From contig CANQWM010000008.1 of the NCBI GenBank assembly GCA_947627535.1, positions 42,724-106,723 on the forward strand: a stretch of 64,000 nt of DNA, in the 5' to 3' direction. A program made the position numbers and the translations under genes. Below the pieces are notes generated by a model. It was not told the DNA's origin and made no database searches. It saw nothing but the letters and a program-made list of their open reading frames with translations. Shown here one piece after another: positions 25,092 to 34,724 of the stretch (the stretch's first letter is position 1; every line of letters starts with the position of its first letter). Source of the DNA: an uncultured Acetatifactor sp. (GTDB taxonomy: Bacteria > Bacillota > Clostridia > Lachnospirales > Lachnospiraceae).

Positions 25092-27830
25092 ATGAAAAGG
25101 TCCACGTTAAAAAGAATAGCCATAGGAATGCTCCAGCATCTGCTGGCCGGCGCGATGATGATTGCGGTGGCCGGTCTTCTGCTGAATTCTTATATTGCGG
25201 TGGATTCCATTGACGGGACCCAGGTTTACCGGATCCTGTCTGCGGATACCAGACGGGAATTTGAGGATTCGGATATTTATAAGGATCTGTTCCGCAACGC
25301 CGTCTCTGATATCACCCGGTTTGTGGTTATCAAGGGACGGCTGGAGACGGACGATTCCTTCGATCCGGTAAAGCATATCGCCGTCACCGAGTTCGCCCGT
25401 CAGCTTGGCGCTGACCGGGGCTGCAGCGCAGAGGCGGTATATGAGCTGGACAGCCTGATCAAATGGGGAAAGCGCGGTGTGGAATACAATGACCGCGTAA
25501 TGAGTATGTCGGAATTTGTGGGGTATTTCGGCAGCTGGAATCATCCGGAAAATTTTACGGTGGACGAGTATGGACAGCTTGTGTTTGACGGATTTTACCG
25601 GATCACAGACGATTCCGCTGATTCTCCCGGCCAATCGGGGGAAGACGCGGGGGAAAACGCAGGCGCGGGCGGAAGCACGGGGCCGGACACGGATGCGGAA
25701 ACGGTGTCTCACAGCGGCTTTGGAAAGTCGGCGGAAGAGCTTGCGGCCATCAGCGGCAGGATGGCCCAATATTCCCGGCAGCAGCTGGAAGATCTGGTTT
25801 TTTCCTACCTGATGTCGAAGGATCTGAACCAGATCCATCTCTCCAGAGAAGACGATGGAAGTCTGACGGTGTCCTTTCCCATGCTGGTCTGCCGGTATGA
25901 CACGGTGGACGGAATCCGTCAGCTTGCGGACTGTACCGACAACTGGGTTGATTATTTTTATCTTCAGGAGAACACTGCCGCGGCCATCGAAAGCCTGACG
26001 CAGGATTATGAGAGATACCAGGTATGCAGCCCGGCCTACAGCGAGGGAAAGAGCAATGTGAAATATATGGTGCGTCTGATGACGTCCGAGGGAATCGTCA
26101 CATACACCAATCTGCCGGACATCAGGAGGCTGAGCGACGAGGATGTGACAGAGTATTTTTCCGAGTACAGGCGGTATCTGATCTATTATCCCGACAGCCT
26201 TGTTTTCATGGGAAATACGGCCATGAGCGAGGAGGAAATATACAGCTATATCAGTCCTTACGAATATGCCTACCCGGACACCACCCATATCTGGCTGGCG
26301 GTAGATACGGAATATAACGCAGAGGGAGACGCCTTTTACAACGCCCACCGGATCTATGAAGAGATCATACCAAACATGAGCCGAATCATAGGCATTATCG
26401 TTTTTCTGGCGCTTGCCTGGCTGGGGCTTGCCATCCCGATGTCCCTGACTGCGGGAACGGCCGTGGATGCGGAGGGAAATAAGGTCAAGTACCTGAACCG
26501 TTTCGACCGCATATGGACGGAAGTATTCTGTCTGCTGGGGGCGGGTCTTTTATATGCGGGAAGCTGGGGCGCAAAGCTTCTGACCGGCATTGCGGAGACC
26601 GCAGGCGTTGTGCCAAGGCAGATGCTGGGCATTCAGCTGACCAAGCTTTATCATTACGGCATTTTCGGCCTGTACGGGGTTTATGTAAGCGCATCTGTGT
26701 GCCTGATATGGTATAGCCTGGTGCGTCGTGCAAAATCCTGGAATTTCTGGAAGGACAGCCTGTTTTATTTTCTGGTCCGGCGTCTTGGAAGCGGAGCGCG
26801 GTTTGTATTCCGCCACAAAAACGCCCTGATCAGCACCGTACTTCCCTATTTTATCTTCCTGCTGATCAATCTGACGGGGACAGCCGCGGCGTATCGTCTC
26901 CGGCAGTATCAAGCCGCGCCGTATCTGCTGGGAGCGGCGGTAATCCTTTTTGACGGCATCGTAGGCCTGCTGTTGTTCAAGCGGAGCGCGGAACAAAAAG
27001 AAATTGTGGACGGGATTAACAGGATCCGCAACGGCGAGGTGGATTTCGTGCTGGACACGGAGACGCTTCACGGCTCCAGCAGGGAGCTGGCGGATGCGGT
27101 GAATAATATCGGAGAGGGAATCCGCGTGGCGGTTCAGACCAGTATGAAGGATGAACAGCTGAAGACGGATCTGATCACCAATGTCTCCCATGACATCAAG
27201 ACGCCGTTGACTTCCATTATCAATTACGTTGACCTGTTAAAGCGGCTGAAAATAGAAGAGGAACCTGCAAAAGGCTATATCGATATTCTGGACTGCAAGG
27301 CACAGAGACTGAAGCAGCTGACGGATGACCTTGTGGAGGCATCCAAGATTTCTTCGGGAAATATCGAACTGAACCGGGAAAAGCTGAACCTGACGGAGCT
27401 GATCAACCAGAGTCTGGGGGAGTTTTCCGAGAAGCTGGAGGAAAAGAGGCTTCAGACGGTTCTGGGAGACTGCGGCGCGCCGGCCTGGATCTATGCGGAC
27501 AGCCGGAGAATGTGGCGCGTTATGGAGAATCTGTTCAACAATATCTGTAAGTACGCGCTGGAGGGAACCAGAGTCTATATTGATATCATGCGCACGGAAG
27601 GAAAGATCGCGGCGGCTTTCAAGAACATCTCCAGACAGCAGATGAACATCCGCCCGGAAGAGCTGACAGAGCGGTTTATCCGGGGGGATTCCTCCCGCTC
27701 CACGGAGGGCAGCGGCCTGGGGCTTTCCATTGCGAAAAGTCTGGTCCAGGCCCAGGGCGGGGCCTTTGACATTATACTGGATGGGGATCTGTTCAAGGTG
27801 GTTGTGACCTTCCCGGAATATGGAGAGTGA
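25092..27830 (+). CDS. Large membrane sensor histidine kinase
   Basis: 912 residues. One N-terminal transmembrane helix (about 12-32), a roughly 390-residue extracytoplasmic region with a low-complexity Gly/Ala/Asp stretch near 180-200, then about six transmembrane helices (420-640), a HAMP-like segment, the H box NVSHDIKTPLTSIINY (His about 700), and a VanS-type ATPase domain with N box ENLFNNICKYA and G2 box GSGLGLSIAKSL. The usual DxGxG (G1) box is replaced by FKNISRQQMN, common in this VanS-like subgroup. Paired with the upstream regulator, 22 bp apart. Signal unknown. Confidence 0.93.
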   Translation: MKRSTLKRIAIGMLQHLLAGAMMIAVAGLLLNSYIAVDSIDGTQVYRILSADTRREFEDSDIYKDLFRNAVSDITRFVVIKGRLETDDSFDPVKHIAVTEFARQLGADRGCSAEAVYELDSLIKWGKRGVEYNDRVMSMSEFVGYFGSWNHPENFTVDEYGQLVFDGFYRITDDSADSPGQSGEDAGENAGAGGSTGPDTDAETVSHSGFGKSAEELAAISGRMAQYSRQQLEDLVFSYLMSKDLNQIHLSREDDGSLTVSFPMLVCRYDTVDGIRQLADCTDNWVDYFYLQENTAAAIESLTQDYERYQVCSPAYSEGKSNVKYMVRLMTSEGIVTYTNLPDIRRLSDEDVTEYFSEYRRYLIYYPDSLVFMGNTAMSEEEIYSYISPYEYAYPDTTHIWLAVDTEYNAEGDAFYNAHRIYEEIIPNMSRIIGIIVFLALAWLGLAIPMSLTAGTAVDAEGNKVKYLNRFDRIWTEVFCLLGAGLLYAGSWGAKLLTGIAETAGVVPRQMLGIQLTKLYHYGIFGLYGVYVSASVCLIWYSLVRRAKSWNFWKDSLFYFLVRRLGSGARFVFRHKNALISTVLPYFIFLLINLTGTAAAYRLRQYQAAPYLLGAAVILFDGIVGLLLFKRSAEQKEIVDGINRIRNGEVDFVLDTETLHGSSRELADAVNNIGEGIRVAVQTSMKDEQLKTDLITNVSHDIKTPLTSIINYVDLLKRLKIEEEPAKGYIDILDCKAQRLKQLTDDLVEASKISSGNIELNREKLNLTELINQSLGEFSEKLEEKRLQTVLGDCGAPAWIYADSRRMWRVMENLFNNICKYALEGTRVYIDIMRTEGKIAAAFKNISRQQMNIRPEELTERFIRGDSSRSTEGSGLGLSIAKSLVQAQGGAFDIILDGDLFKVVVTFPEYGE

Positions 27831-27885
27831 TTCCCCTGCTTCCGGCGGGATCACAGACTCCGCTGGCTGGCTGGATTCGCCCGGC

Positions 27886-29085
27886 TCACTCCACATCCAG
27901 CTCCACTTCCTGGCGGTTGTTGTAGGCGTTCAGCACATCGTGGATCTTTTCTGTGGTAGCCATGATGTTTGACATGGAAGCGTCGTGATTCATAAAGTCC
28001 ACCAGAGAAGCGATAAATTTGCTCATGTCGGCCTCAATGAAATAGGGTCTGTCGTAGAGTTCGGGGGGAAGATAGGTGAGGTCTGTTGTGACGACTTTGT
28101 CAAAATAGCCCTTTTCGTAAGCCGCGTCGAAGGCGGCTAAGCCCTCGGTGAACAGGCCGAATGTGCAGCAGATGAAAACCCGTCTGGCGTTCATTTTCTT
28201 TAACTGCTTTGCGGTGTCGATCATGCTGCCGCCGGAGGAGATCATGTCGTCGATGATGATGATATCCTTTCCGTCTACATTTTCCCCCAGAAATTCATGG
28301 GCGACGATGGGATTCTTCCCGTTTACAATGGAGGAATAGTCCCGGCGCTTGTAAAACATGCCGGTGTCCACGCCGAGAACCGTCGCAAAATAGATGGCGC
28401 GGTCCAACGCTCCTTCATCGGGGCTTATGACCAGAAGATGCTCCTTGTCTACAATGAGATCTTGCTCGGAGTTCAGCAGCGCCTTGATAAACTGATAGGG
28501 CGGCGTAAAATTGTCAAAGCCGCTTAAGGGAATGGAATTCTGGACTCTTGGGTCATGGGCGTCGAAGGTGATAAAGTTGCTGATCCCCATGTCGCGCAGC
28601 TCCCGCAGCGCGAATGCACAGTCCAGAGATTCCCGGCCGTTCCTTTTATGCTGTCTGCCCTCATAGAGGAAGGGCATGATGACGTTGATACGGTGCGCTT
28701 TGCCGTTGCAGGCGGCGATGACGCGCTTTAAGTCTTGATAGTGGTCGTCGGGCGACATGTGGTTCGTGTACCCGTTCATTTGGTAGGTTATGCTGTGGTT
28801 GCAGACATCCACCATAAGAAATAAGTCCTTGCCGCGGATGGATTCCTGAAACTGTGCCTTTGCCTCGCCGGTCCCGAACCGGGGAATGGCCACATGGGCC
28901 AGGTAATTGCTCTCGATATATCCGTGAAAGGCGGGGTCGTTCTTTACCTTGTCGTTGTGGATGCTGCGGCGGAACTCCACCAGATAGTCATTGACCCTGC
29001 GGGCCATCCGCTCTGCGGAAGGGAGCGCCACCAGCTTTAAGGGGGCGACGGGCATGGAATTTTCCAGTTCTTTTAAGTTAGGCAT
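27886..29085 (-). CDS. prs: Ribose-phosphate pyrophosphokinase (long clostridial form)
   Basis: 399 residues, longer than the usual about 315. Makes PRPP from ribose-5-phosphate and ATP for nucleotide, His and Trp synthesis. Motifs: FTFDAHDPRVQN-like ITFDAHDPRVQ, the pyrophosphate/ATP flexible loop region FYKRRDYSS, and the PRPP loop IIIIDDMISSGGSMIDTAKQ. The N-terminal extension and divergent catalytic flag mark a clostridial subgroup; a second canonical prs elsewhere is possible. GGAGG (29092-29096) precedes the ATG and a divergent promoter pair lies upstream. Confidence 0.9.
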   Translation of the reverse strand: MPNLKELENSMPVAPLKLVALPSAERMARRVNDYLVEFRRSIHNDKVKNDPAFHGYIESNYLAHVAIPRFGTGEAKAQFQESIRGKDLFLMVDVCNHSITYQMNGYTNHMSPDDHYQDLKRVIAACNGKAHRINVIMPFLYEGRQHKRNGRESLDCAFALRELRDMGISNFITFDAHDPRVQNSIPLSGFDNFTPPYQFIKALLNSEQDLIVDKEHLLVISPDEGALDRAIYFATVLGVDTGMFYKRRDYSSIVNGKNPIVAHEFLGENVDGKDIIIIDDMISSGGSMIDTAKQLKKMNARRVFICCTFGLFTEGLAAFDAAYEKGYFDKVVTTDLTYLPPELYDRPYFIEADMSKFIASLVDFMNHDASMSNIMATTEKIHDVLNAYNNRQEVELDVE

Positions 29086-29171
29086 CGGGATCCTCCGGTG
29101 TATGCTGTGTGAATAGACCGCAGCAGTTCAGACAGTGTTTCAGGTTGCAGGTGTTATCAGGGAACACTTAA

Positions 29172-29200
29172 TTTATATCATTTCGGTAGTGACACGTCAA
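29172..29200 (-). promoter_or_regulatory. Promoter for prs
   Basis: Minus strand TTGACG (29200-29195), 17-base spacer, TATAAA (29177-29172), with TG one base before the -10. It overlaps the plus-strand promoter at 29189-29217 by 12 bp. Confidence 0.7.
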
Positions 29201-29217
29201 GGAAATTCTTCTATAAT
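29189..29217 (+). promoter_or_regulatory. Promoter for the DUF512 radical-SAM gene and der operon
   Basis: GTGACA (29189-29194), 17-base spacer, TATAAT (29212-29217). Predicted start near 29224, 28 bases before the GTG start codon. It supports the GTG over open sequence farther upstream. Confidence 0.75.
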
Positions 29218-29251
29218 AAAGGCAGTCATAAACAAACGCGGGAGAAGAAAC

Positions 29252-30583
29252 GTGGCACAGAAATCACATCAGATTACGGAGGTCCTTCCCGGCAGTATTG
29301 CCGAGGAACTGAATATAGAGGCGGGAGACAGGATCCTGTCCATTGACGGCACGGAGATAGAGGATATTTTCGATTATCAGTTCCTGATTCAGGATACTTA
29401 TATCGAAGTGCTGTTGGAAAAGAAGAACGGGGAGCAGTGGCTGCTGGAGGTGGACAAGGAGGCCGACGAGGATCTTGGCGTCCGGTTTGAAAACGGCCTG
29501 ATGGATGAGTACAGACACTGCCGCAACAACTGTGTCTTCTGTTTTATCGACCAGATGCCGCCAGGTATGCGTGAAACGTTGTATTTTAAGGATGACGATT
29601 CCCGGCTTTCTTTCCTACAGGGAAATTATGTGACCCTGACCAATATGTCGGATCATGACATTGACAGGATCTGCCGGTATCGTCTGTCACCCATTAATAT
29701 CTCTTTCCAGACCATGAACCCACAGCTTCGCTGCAGGATGCTGAACAATCGTTTCGCCGGAGAAGCGCTGAAAAAGGTGGATACGCTGAACCGCGCGGGG
29801 ATCCGCATGAACGGGCAGATCGTATTGTGCAAGGGCTTAAACGACGGGGAGGAGCTGGAATACAGCATCCGGGAGCTGATGAAGTATATTCCCAATCTGG
29901 AAAGCGTTTCCGTCGTACCGGTGGGACTGACAAAGTACCGGGAGGGCTTATACCCGCTGGAGCCCTTTAACGGGGAGGAGGCGGGCCGGGTCATCGACCT
30001 GATCGAAGGGTTTCAGAAACAGTGCATGGAAAAATACGGCATGCACTTTGTCCACGCCAGCGACGAATGGTATATCATGGCGGGCAGGGAAGTGCCGGAG
30101 GCGGAGCGTTACGACGGATATCTGCAGCTGGAAAACGGCGTGGGCATGTTAAGGCTTTTGACGGATGAGTTTCGGGAAGCCATGGAAGAGAAGCGCGGGC
30201 GGGGGGAACTGCCGGACGCAGGGATCAAAGAGGAACTCTCCATGGCCACAGGACTTCTGGCCTATCCCTATATCAGGCGCATGGCGGAGGAACTTACAGA
30301 GCAATGTCCGGACGTCCGGGTGCATGTATATCCGATCAAAAACCGCTTTTTCGGTGAAAACATAACGGTGTCTGGGCTTCTCACGGGGCAGGATCTGAAC
30401 GACCAGCTGAAGGGGAAACAATTGGGAGAGCGGCTTCTTCTGCCGGAAAACATATTAAGAAGCGGTGAGGACGTTTTTTTGGACGATATGACGCTGGGAG
30501 AACTGGAAAAGTCTTTACAAGTGCCCATTTATATTGTAAAATCAAGCGGACGTGAATTTGTGCAGTCGATTCTGGGACGGTGA
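29252..30583 (+). CDS. PDZ-like/radical SAM DUF512 protein
   Basis: 443 residues. A PDZ-like N-terminal domain (residues about 5-60: VLPGSIAEELNIEAGDRILS) is followed by a radical-SAM-type cluster motif CRNNCVFC (Cys90, 94, 97) and FIDQMPPGMRETLYFKDDD, then a C-terminal DUF512 domain (about 270-443). This FeS oxidoreductase-like family is conserved next to der in Clostridia, yet its reaction is unknown. GTG 29252 has GGGAG 7 bases upstream and lies just after the predicted promoter. Confidence 0.88.
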   Translation: MAQKSHQITEVLPGSIAEELNIEAGDRILSIDGTEIEDIFDYQFLIQDTYIEVLLEKKNGEQWLLEVDKEADEDLGVRFENGLMDEYRHCRNNCVFCFIDQMPPGMRETLYFKDDDSRLSFLQGNYVTLTNMSDHDIDRICRYRLSPINISFQTMNPQLRCRMLNNRFAGEALKKVDTLNRAGIRMNGQIVLCKGLNDGEELEYSIRELMKYIPNLESVSVVPVGLTKYREGLYPLEPFNGEEAGRVIDLIEGFQKQCMEKYGMHFVHASDEWYIMAGREVPEAERYDGYLQLENGVGMLRLLTDEFREAMEEKRGRGELPDAGIKEELSMATGLLAYPYIRRMAEELTEQCPDVRVHVYPIKNRFFGENITVSGLLTGQDLNDQLKGKQLGERLLLPENILRSGEDVFLDDMTLGELEKSLQVPIYIVKSSGREFVQSILGR

Positions 30584-30618
30584 CGGCAGGCGAGCCGGAC
30601 CGCAGGACGGAGGAAGGA

Positions 30619-31959
30619 ATGTCGGAGAGAGCAGGAAAGCCGGTCGTTGCCGTGGTGGGAAGGCCGAATGTAGGGAAATCCACTCTTTTTAACGCGCTGG
30701 CGGGAGAAAATATATCTATTGTAAAAGACACGCCGGGTATCACAAGAGATCGGATCTATGCGGATGTGACCTGGCTGGATCGGACGTTCACGCTGATCGA
30801 TACCGGGGGCATTGAGCCGGACAGCAAGGATGTGATCCTGTCCCAGATGCGCGCCCAGGCCCAGATCGCCATGGATACGGCGGATGTGATCCTTTTCCTG
30901 ACGGATGTAAGACAAGGGCTGACGGACGCGGATTCCAAGGTGGCGGACATGCTGCGCCGGTCCCGCAAGCCTGTGCTGCTGGTCGTCAACAAGGTGGATG
31001 ATTTTGATAAATTCATGCCGGACGTCTATGAATTTTATAATCTTGGCATCGGAGATCCCCATCCCGTTTCCGCGGCAAACCGGCTGGGGCTGGGGGACAT
31101 GCTGGAGGAACTGACGAGCTATTTCTCGGAGTGCGCCGGGGAGGACGAAGAAGACGAACGGCCTAAAATTGCCATTGTCGGCAAGCCCAATGTGGGGAAA
31201 TCTTCCCTGATCAATAAGCTGCTGGGTGAAAACAGGCTGATCGTGTCGGATATCCCGGGGACGACGAGGGATGCGGTGGATACAAAGATCGTCCATAACG
31301 GCCGGGAATATGTGTTTATTGACACGGCGGGCCTGCGGCGCAAGAATAAGATCAAGGAAGAGCTGGAGAGATATATGATTATCCGTACCGTCACCGCTGT
31401 GGAACGGGCTGATATCGTGGTGCTTGTAATCGATGCCGTGGAGGGCGTCACGGAACAGGACGCCAAGATCGCGGGAATTGCCCACGAGCGCGGGAAGGCG
31501 GTGATCATCGCGGTCAATAAATGGGACGCGGTGGAAAAGGACGACAAGACCATCTATCGCGTGACGGAAAAGGTGCGCAGCACGCTGTCTTATATGCCTT
31601 ATGCGGAAATCCTCTTTATTTCCGCCCTGACGGGGCAGCGCCTTCAAAAGCTGTATGAGACCATCGACATGGTCTATGAAAATCATGCCATGCGGGTTGC
31701 GACCGGCGTGCTGAACGAGATTATGGCCGAGGCGGTGACGATGCAGCAGCCGCCTGCAGACAAGGGAAAGAGACTGCGGCTGTATTACATCACCCAGGTT
31801 TCCGTGAAACCGCCGACGTTCGTTATTTTCGTAAATGATAAGGAACTGATGCATTTTTCCTATACCAGATATATTGAGAACCAGATTAGAGAGACCTTCG
31901 GCTTCCGGGGGACGCCTCTTCGGTTCATCATCAGAGAACGGAACGAGAAGGAGCAGTGA
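30619..31959 (+). CDS. der: Ribosome-associated double-GTPase Der (EngA)
   Basis: 446 residues needed for 50S subunit maturation. Two tandem GTPase domains: the first has GRPNVGKSTL, DTPGITRDR, DTGG and NKVD; the second has GKPNVGKSSL, DIPGTTRDA, DTAGLRR and NKWD. A KH-like C-terminal domain ends with GTPLRFIIRERNEKE. GGAGGAAGG before ATG 30619 fixes the start. First gene of a der-plsY-gpsA block. Confidence 0.97.
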   Translation: MSERAGKPVVAVVGRPNVGKSTLFNALAGENISIVKDTPGITRDRIYADVTWLDRTFTLIDTGGIEPDSKDVILSQMRAQAQIAMDTADVILFLTDVRQGLTDADSKVADMLRRSRKPVLLVVNKVDDFDKFMPDVYEFYNLGIGDPHPVSAANRLGLGDMLEELTSYFSECAGEDEEDERPKIAIVGKPNVGKSSLINKLLGENRLIVSDIPGTTRDAVDTKIVHNGREYVFIDTAGLRRKNKIKEELERYMIIRTVTAVERADIVVLVIDAVEGVTEQDAKIAGIAHERGKAVIIAVNKWDAVEKDDKTIYRVTEKVRSTLSYMPYAEILFISALTGQRLQKLYETIDMVYENHAMRVATGVLNEIMAEAVTMQQPPADKGKRLRLYYITQVSVKPPTFVIFVNDKELMHFSYTRYIENQIRETFGFRGTPLRFIIRERNEKEQ

Positions 31960-31963
31960 GCGG

Positions 31964-32626
31964 ATGGAAAGAATCGTATGTTTGCTGATTGGCTATGTGT
32001 TTGGACTGTTTCAGACGGCATATTTTTACGGAAAGGCCCACGGAATTGATATCAGGCAGTACGGCAGCGGCAATTCCGGGACGACAAACGCCCTGCGGGT
32101 GCTGGGGACGAAGGCAGGGCTTATCGTGCTCGCGGGGGATTGTCTGAAATGTATGCTTGCGGTGGGGATCGTGAGACTGATCTACGGCGCCAGCCATGGG
32201 GACACGATCTATCTGCTCTGTCTTTATGCGGGAGCGGGTGCGGTTCTGGGACACAACTTTCCGTTTTACATGAATTTCAAGGGCGGAAAGGGAATCGCCG
32301 CAACGGCAGGGCTGATCCTTTCTTTTCATCCTTATTTTATCATCATGGGGGTAGTGGTATTTTTTACCGTTTTTCTTTCGACCCATCTGGTTTCCCTGGG
32401 GTCGCTTCTGGTGTACGCGGGCTTCGTCGTGGAGATGGTGGTCTGCGGACAGCTGGGCGTATTCGGGGATCCGGCGCTGATACAGCCGCAGCTGTATGAA
32501 ATGTACGCGGTGTCGGTTTTTCTGGCGGTTATGGCTTACTGGCGGCATCGGGAAAACATTGTGAGACTGCTTCACGGCAACGAAAGAAAAACCTATCTTT
32601 TTAAGAAAAACAAACCAGAGATTTAA
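31964..32626 (+). CDS. plsY: Acyl-phosphate:glycerol-3-phosphate acyltransferase PlsY
   Basis: 220-residue membrane enzyme that acylates glycerol-3-phosphate at position 1 using acyl-phosphate, the first step of phospholipid synthesis. Motifs SGNSGTTNALR and GHNFPFYMNFKGGKGIA, with about five hydrophobic helices, are typical. It starts 4 bp after der, with AAGGAG (31948-31953) upstream, and precedes gpsA, which supplies its substrate. Confidence 0.95.
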   Translation: MERIVCLLIGYVFGLFQTAYFYGKAHGIDIRQYGSGNSGTTNALRVLGTKAGLIVLAGDCLKCMLAVGIVRLIYGASHGDTIYLLCLYAGAGAVLGHNFPFYMNFKGGKGIAATAGLILSFHPYFIIMGVVVFFTVFLSTHLVSLGSLLVYAGFVVEMVVCGQLGVFGDPALIQPQLYEMYAVSVFLAVMAYWRHRENIVRLLHGNERKTYLFKKNKPEI

Positions 32627-32674
32627 AGTTGTCAAGTTTATGGCAGAATGTTTTCTGCGGAAAAGAGGATTCCT

Positions 32675-33685
32675 ATGGCAAAGGTTAGTATCATGGGCGG
32701 CGGAAGCTGGGGGATCGCCCTGGCGGCGCTGCTTGAAAAAAACGGGCACAAGGTGACGGTATGGTCCGCATTAAAGGACGAGGTGGAGATGCTTCGCGTA
32801 AACCGGGAGCATAAAATGATGCCCGGCGTATTCCTGGCGGAGGATATCCTCTGTACGGATGACGAAAGGGAAGCCGTGGAAGGCAGCGATCTGCTGGTCA
32901 TGGCGGTGGCAAGCTCCTATACCAGAAGAACAGCCCGGCGCATTTCCAGTCTGGTGTCCGACAGGCAGAAGATCCTGAACGTGGCAAAGGGGATTGAGGA
33001 AGACACGCTGATGACGCTTTCGGAGATCATAGAGCAGGAGATTCCCCAGGCGGATGTAGCCGTTATGTCCGGTCCCTCCCATGCGGAAGAGGTGGGAAGA
33101 GGAATCCCCACTACAATCGTAGTGGGCGCAAAGAGCAGGGAGACCGCGGAATATATCCAGAGCCTTTTTATGAGCGAAGTGTTCCGCGTGTATGTTAGCT
33201 CCGATATTCTTGGGATGGAGCTTGGCGGCGCTTTAAAGAACGTGGTGGCGCTGGCGGCGGGGATTGCCGACGGTCTGGGTTACGGGGATAATACGAAGGC
33301 GGCCCTGATCACAAGGGGAATCGCGGAGATCGCGAGACTCGGCACCGCCATGGGAGGGAAATATGAGACCTTCTGCGGACTGACCGGTATTGGAGATCTG
33401 ATCGTGACATGCGCCAGTATGCATTCCCGCAACCGCAGGGCGGGCATCCTGATCGGACAGGGGAAAACCTATGAGGAAGCTATGGCGGAAGTAAAAATGG
33501 TGGTGGAAGGTGTCTACTCCGCGAAGGCCGCCATGCAGCTTGCAGCAAAATATCATGTACAGCTTCCCATCATTGAACAGGTGAACCAGATCCTGTTTGA
33601 AGGCAAGAACGCCGCGCAGGCGGTGAAGGAGCTGATGCTGAGAGACAGAAAGATAGAAGTCTCGGGGGCACAGTGGGAGAACTGA
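32675..33685 (+). CDS. gpsA: Glycerol-3-phosphate dehydrogenase [NAD(P)+]
   Basis: 336 residues; reduces dihydroxyacetone phosphate to sn-glycerol-3-phosphate for PlsY. The N-terminal nucleotide-binding loop is IMGGGSWGIALAALL; the catalytic lysine region is GALKNVVALAAGIADGLGYG followed by DNTKAALITRG. ATG 32675 is preferred (AGAGGA upstream) over an in-frame ATG at 32648. spoIVA, which often follows gpsA in Firmicutes, is 10.3 kb away here. Confidence 0.96.
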   Translation: MAKVSIMGGGSWGIALAALLEKNGHKVTVWSALKDEVEMLRVNREHKMMPGVFLAEDILCTDDEREAVEGSDLLVMAVASSYTRRTARRISSLVSDRQKILNVAKGIEEDTLMTLSEIIEQEIPQADVAVMSGPSHAEEVGRGIPTTIVVGAKSRETAEYIQSLFMSEVFRVYVSSDILGMELGGALKNVVALAAGIADGLGYGDNTKAALITRGIAEIARLGTAMGGKYETFCGLTGIGDLIVTCASMHSRNRRAGILIGQGKTYEEAMAEVKMVVEGVYSAKAAMQLAAKYHVQLPIIEQVNQILFEGKNAAQAVKELMLRDRKIEVSGAQWEN

Positions 33686-33698
33686 GAGACGTAACGGG

Positions 33699-33720
33699 CG
33701 GGATCCTTCATCGGATCCCG
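33699..33720. terminator. Hairpin between convergent gpsA and metF
   Basis: CGGGATCC and GGATCCCG form a perfect 8-bp stem with a 6-base loop that contains the metF stop codon (33708-33710). No T tract follows on either strand, so termination strength is doubtful. Confidence 0.45.
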
Positions 33721-34568
33721 TCTACAATTTCGCCTGTAGTCTTTGGTCTGTTCATGGAATACAGATGGATATGCTTTACGCCGTTTTCCTTCAGATCCCG
33801 TATCTGGCGGATGGCATAGTCAACGCCTGCTCTCCTCATATCGTCCGGATTATCGCCGTAAGTCGCCAGAAGGTCTGCCATGGCCTTTGGCACACTGGAG
33901 CCGGAGAGGGTGATGGAGGTGCCGATCTGTTTTGCGGAGGTAATGGGCATGATCCCCGCGCAGATGGGAACTGTGATCCCTTTCTTTGCCGCTTTTTCCA
34001 GAAAAGCGTAATAATAATCGTTATCCAGAAAGAGCTGGCTGATAAAAAACTCCGCGCCGGCGTCCTGTTTCTTTTTCAGATTGTTCAGATCCGATTCCAT
34101 GCTGAAGCTTTCATAATGTTTTTCGGGATAGCAGGCGCCTGCAAGGTGAAGGTCCGTGTGTTCCCTTAAGAATCCCATCATGTCGCTGGCGTGCTCAAAG
34201 TCCCGGGACAGGAACTGCTCGTCCGTCATATCCTTCGGACGATCCCCACGGAGCGCGAGGATATGAGTCACATTAGCTTTTTCCAGTTCTTCGCACACGC
34301 CAAGAAGCTGTTCGCGTCTGCTGCCGACGCAGGTAAGATGCGCCATGGCGTCGATGCCGAGCGTATTCTGAATGTAGGAAGCGATCTCTACAGTTTTTCC
34401 GGCACGGCTTCCACCGGCGCCATAGGTAACGCTGATATAGTCCGGCCCGAGCGTTCCCAGTGAATTAAGTATTTCAAAGGCTTTCTCGAATTCTCCGTCC
34501 TTTTTGGGAGGAAAGACCTCAAAAGAAAGGGTATCCTTATGTTTCATAAGATCTGCGATCATGTTCAT
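33708..34568 (-). CDS. metF: 5,10-Methylenetetrahydrofolate reductase
   Basis: 286-residue flavoprotein reducing methylene-THF to methyl-THF for methionine synthesis or, in acetogens, the Wood-Ljungdahl methyl branch. TIM-barrel motifs: LSFEVFPPKKDGEFEKAF, YISVTYGAGGSRAGKT, AHLTCVGSRREQL, ILALRGDRPKD and EFFISQLFLDNDYYYAF. AAGGAG (34571-34576) precedes the ATG. It stands alone, convergent to gpsA, with no other folate or methionine genes in the window. Confidence 0.96.
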   Translation of the reverse strand: MNMIADLMKHKDTLSFEVFPPKKDGEFEKAFEILNSLGTLGPDYISVTYGAGGSRAGKTVEIASYIQNTLGIDAMAHLTCVGSRREQLLGVCEELEKANVTHILALRGDRPKDMTDEQFLSRDFEHASDMMGFLREHTDLHLAGACYPEKHYESFSMESDLNNLKKKQDAGAEFFISQLFLDNDYYYAFLEKAAKKGITVPICAGIMPITSAKQIGTSITLSGSSVPKAMADLLATYGDNPDDMRRAGVDYAIRQIRDLKENGVKHIHLYSMNRPKTTGEIVDGIR

Positions 34569-34657
34569 TTCTCCTTCGACTGTACTTTGCGGTAACAGTC
34601 CGGATGACCCGGAGCGTTACGGTACGCAATTTCATCGGAAATAATTCTCTGATTTCC

Positions 34658-34686
34658 TTGATTTTAAAACAGGAATATCGTAACAT
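34658..34686 (+). promoter_or_regulatory. Promoter for the MoxR/CoxE operon
   Basis: TTGATT (34658-34663), 17-base spacer, TAACAT (34681-34686). Predicted start near 34693, consistent with translation from ATG 34725 rather than 34695. Confidence 0.6.
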
Positions 34687-34724
34687 AAAAGTGAATGGAT
34701 TTCAAGGGAAAGGTGTGTGGGGAA

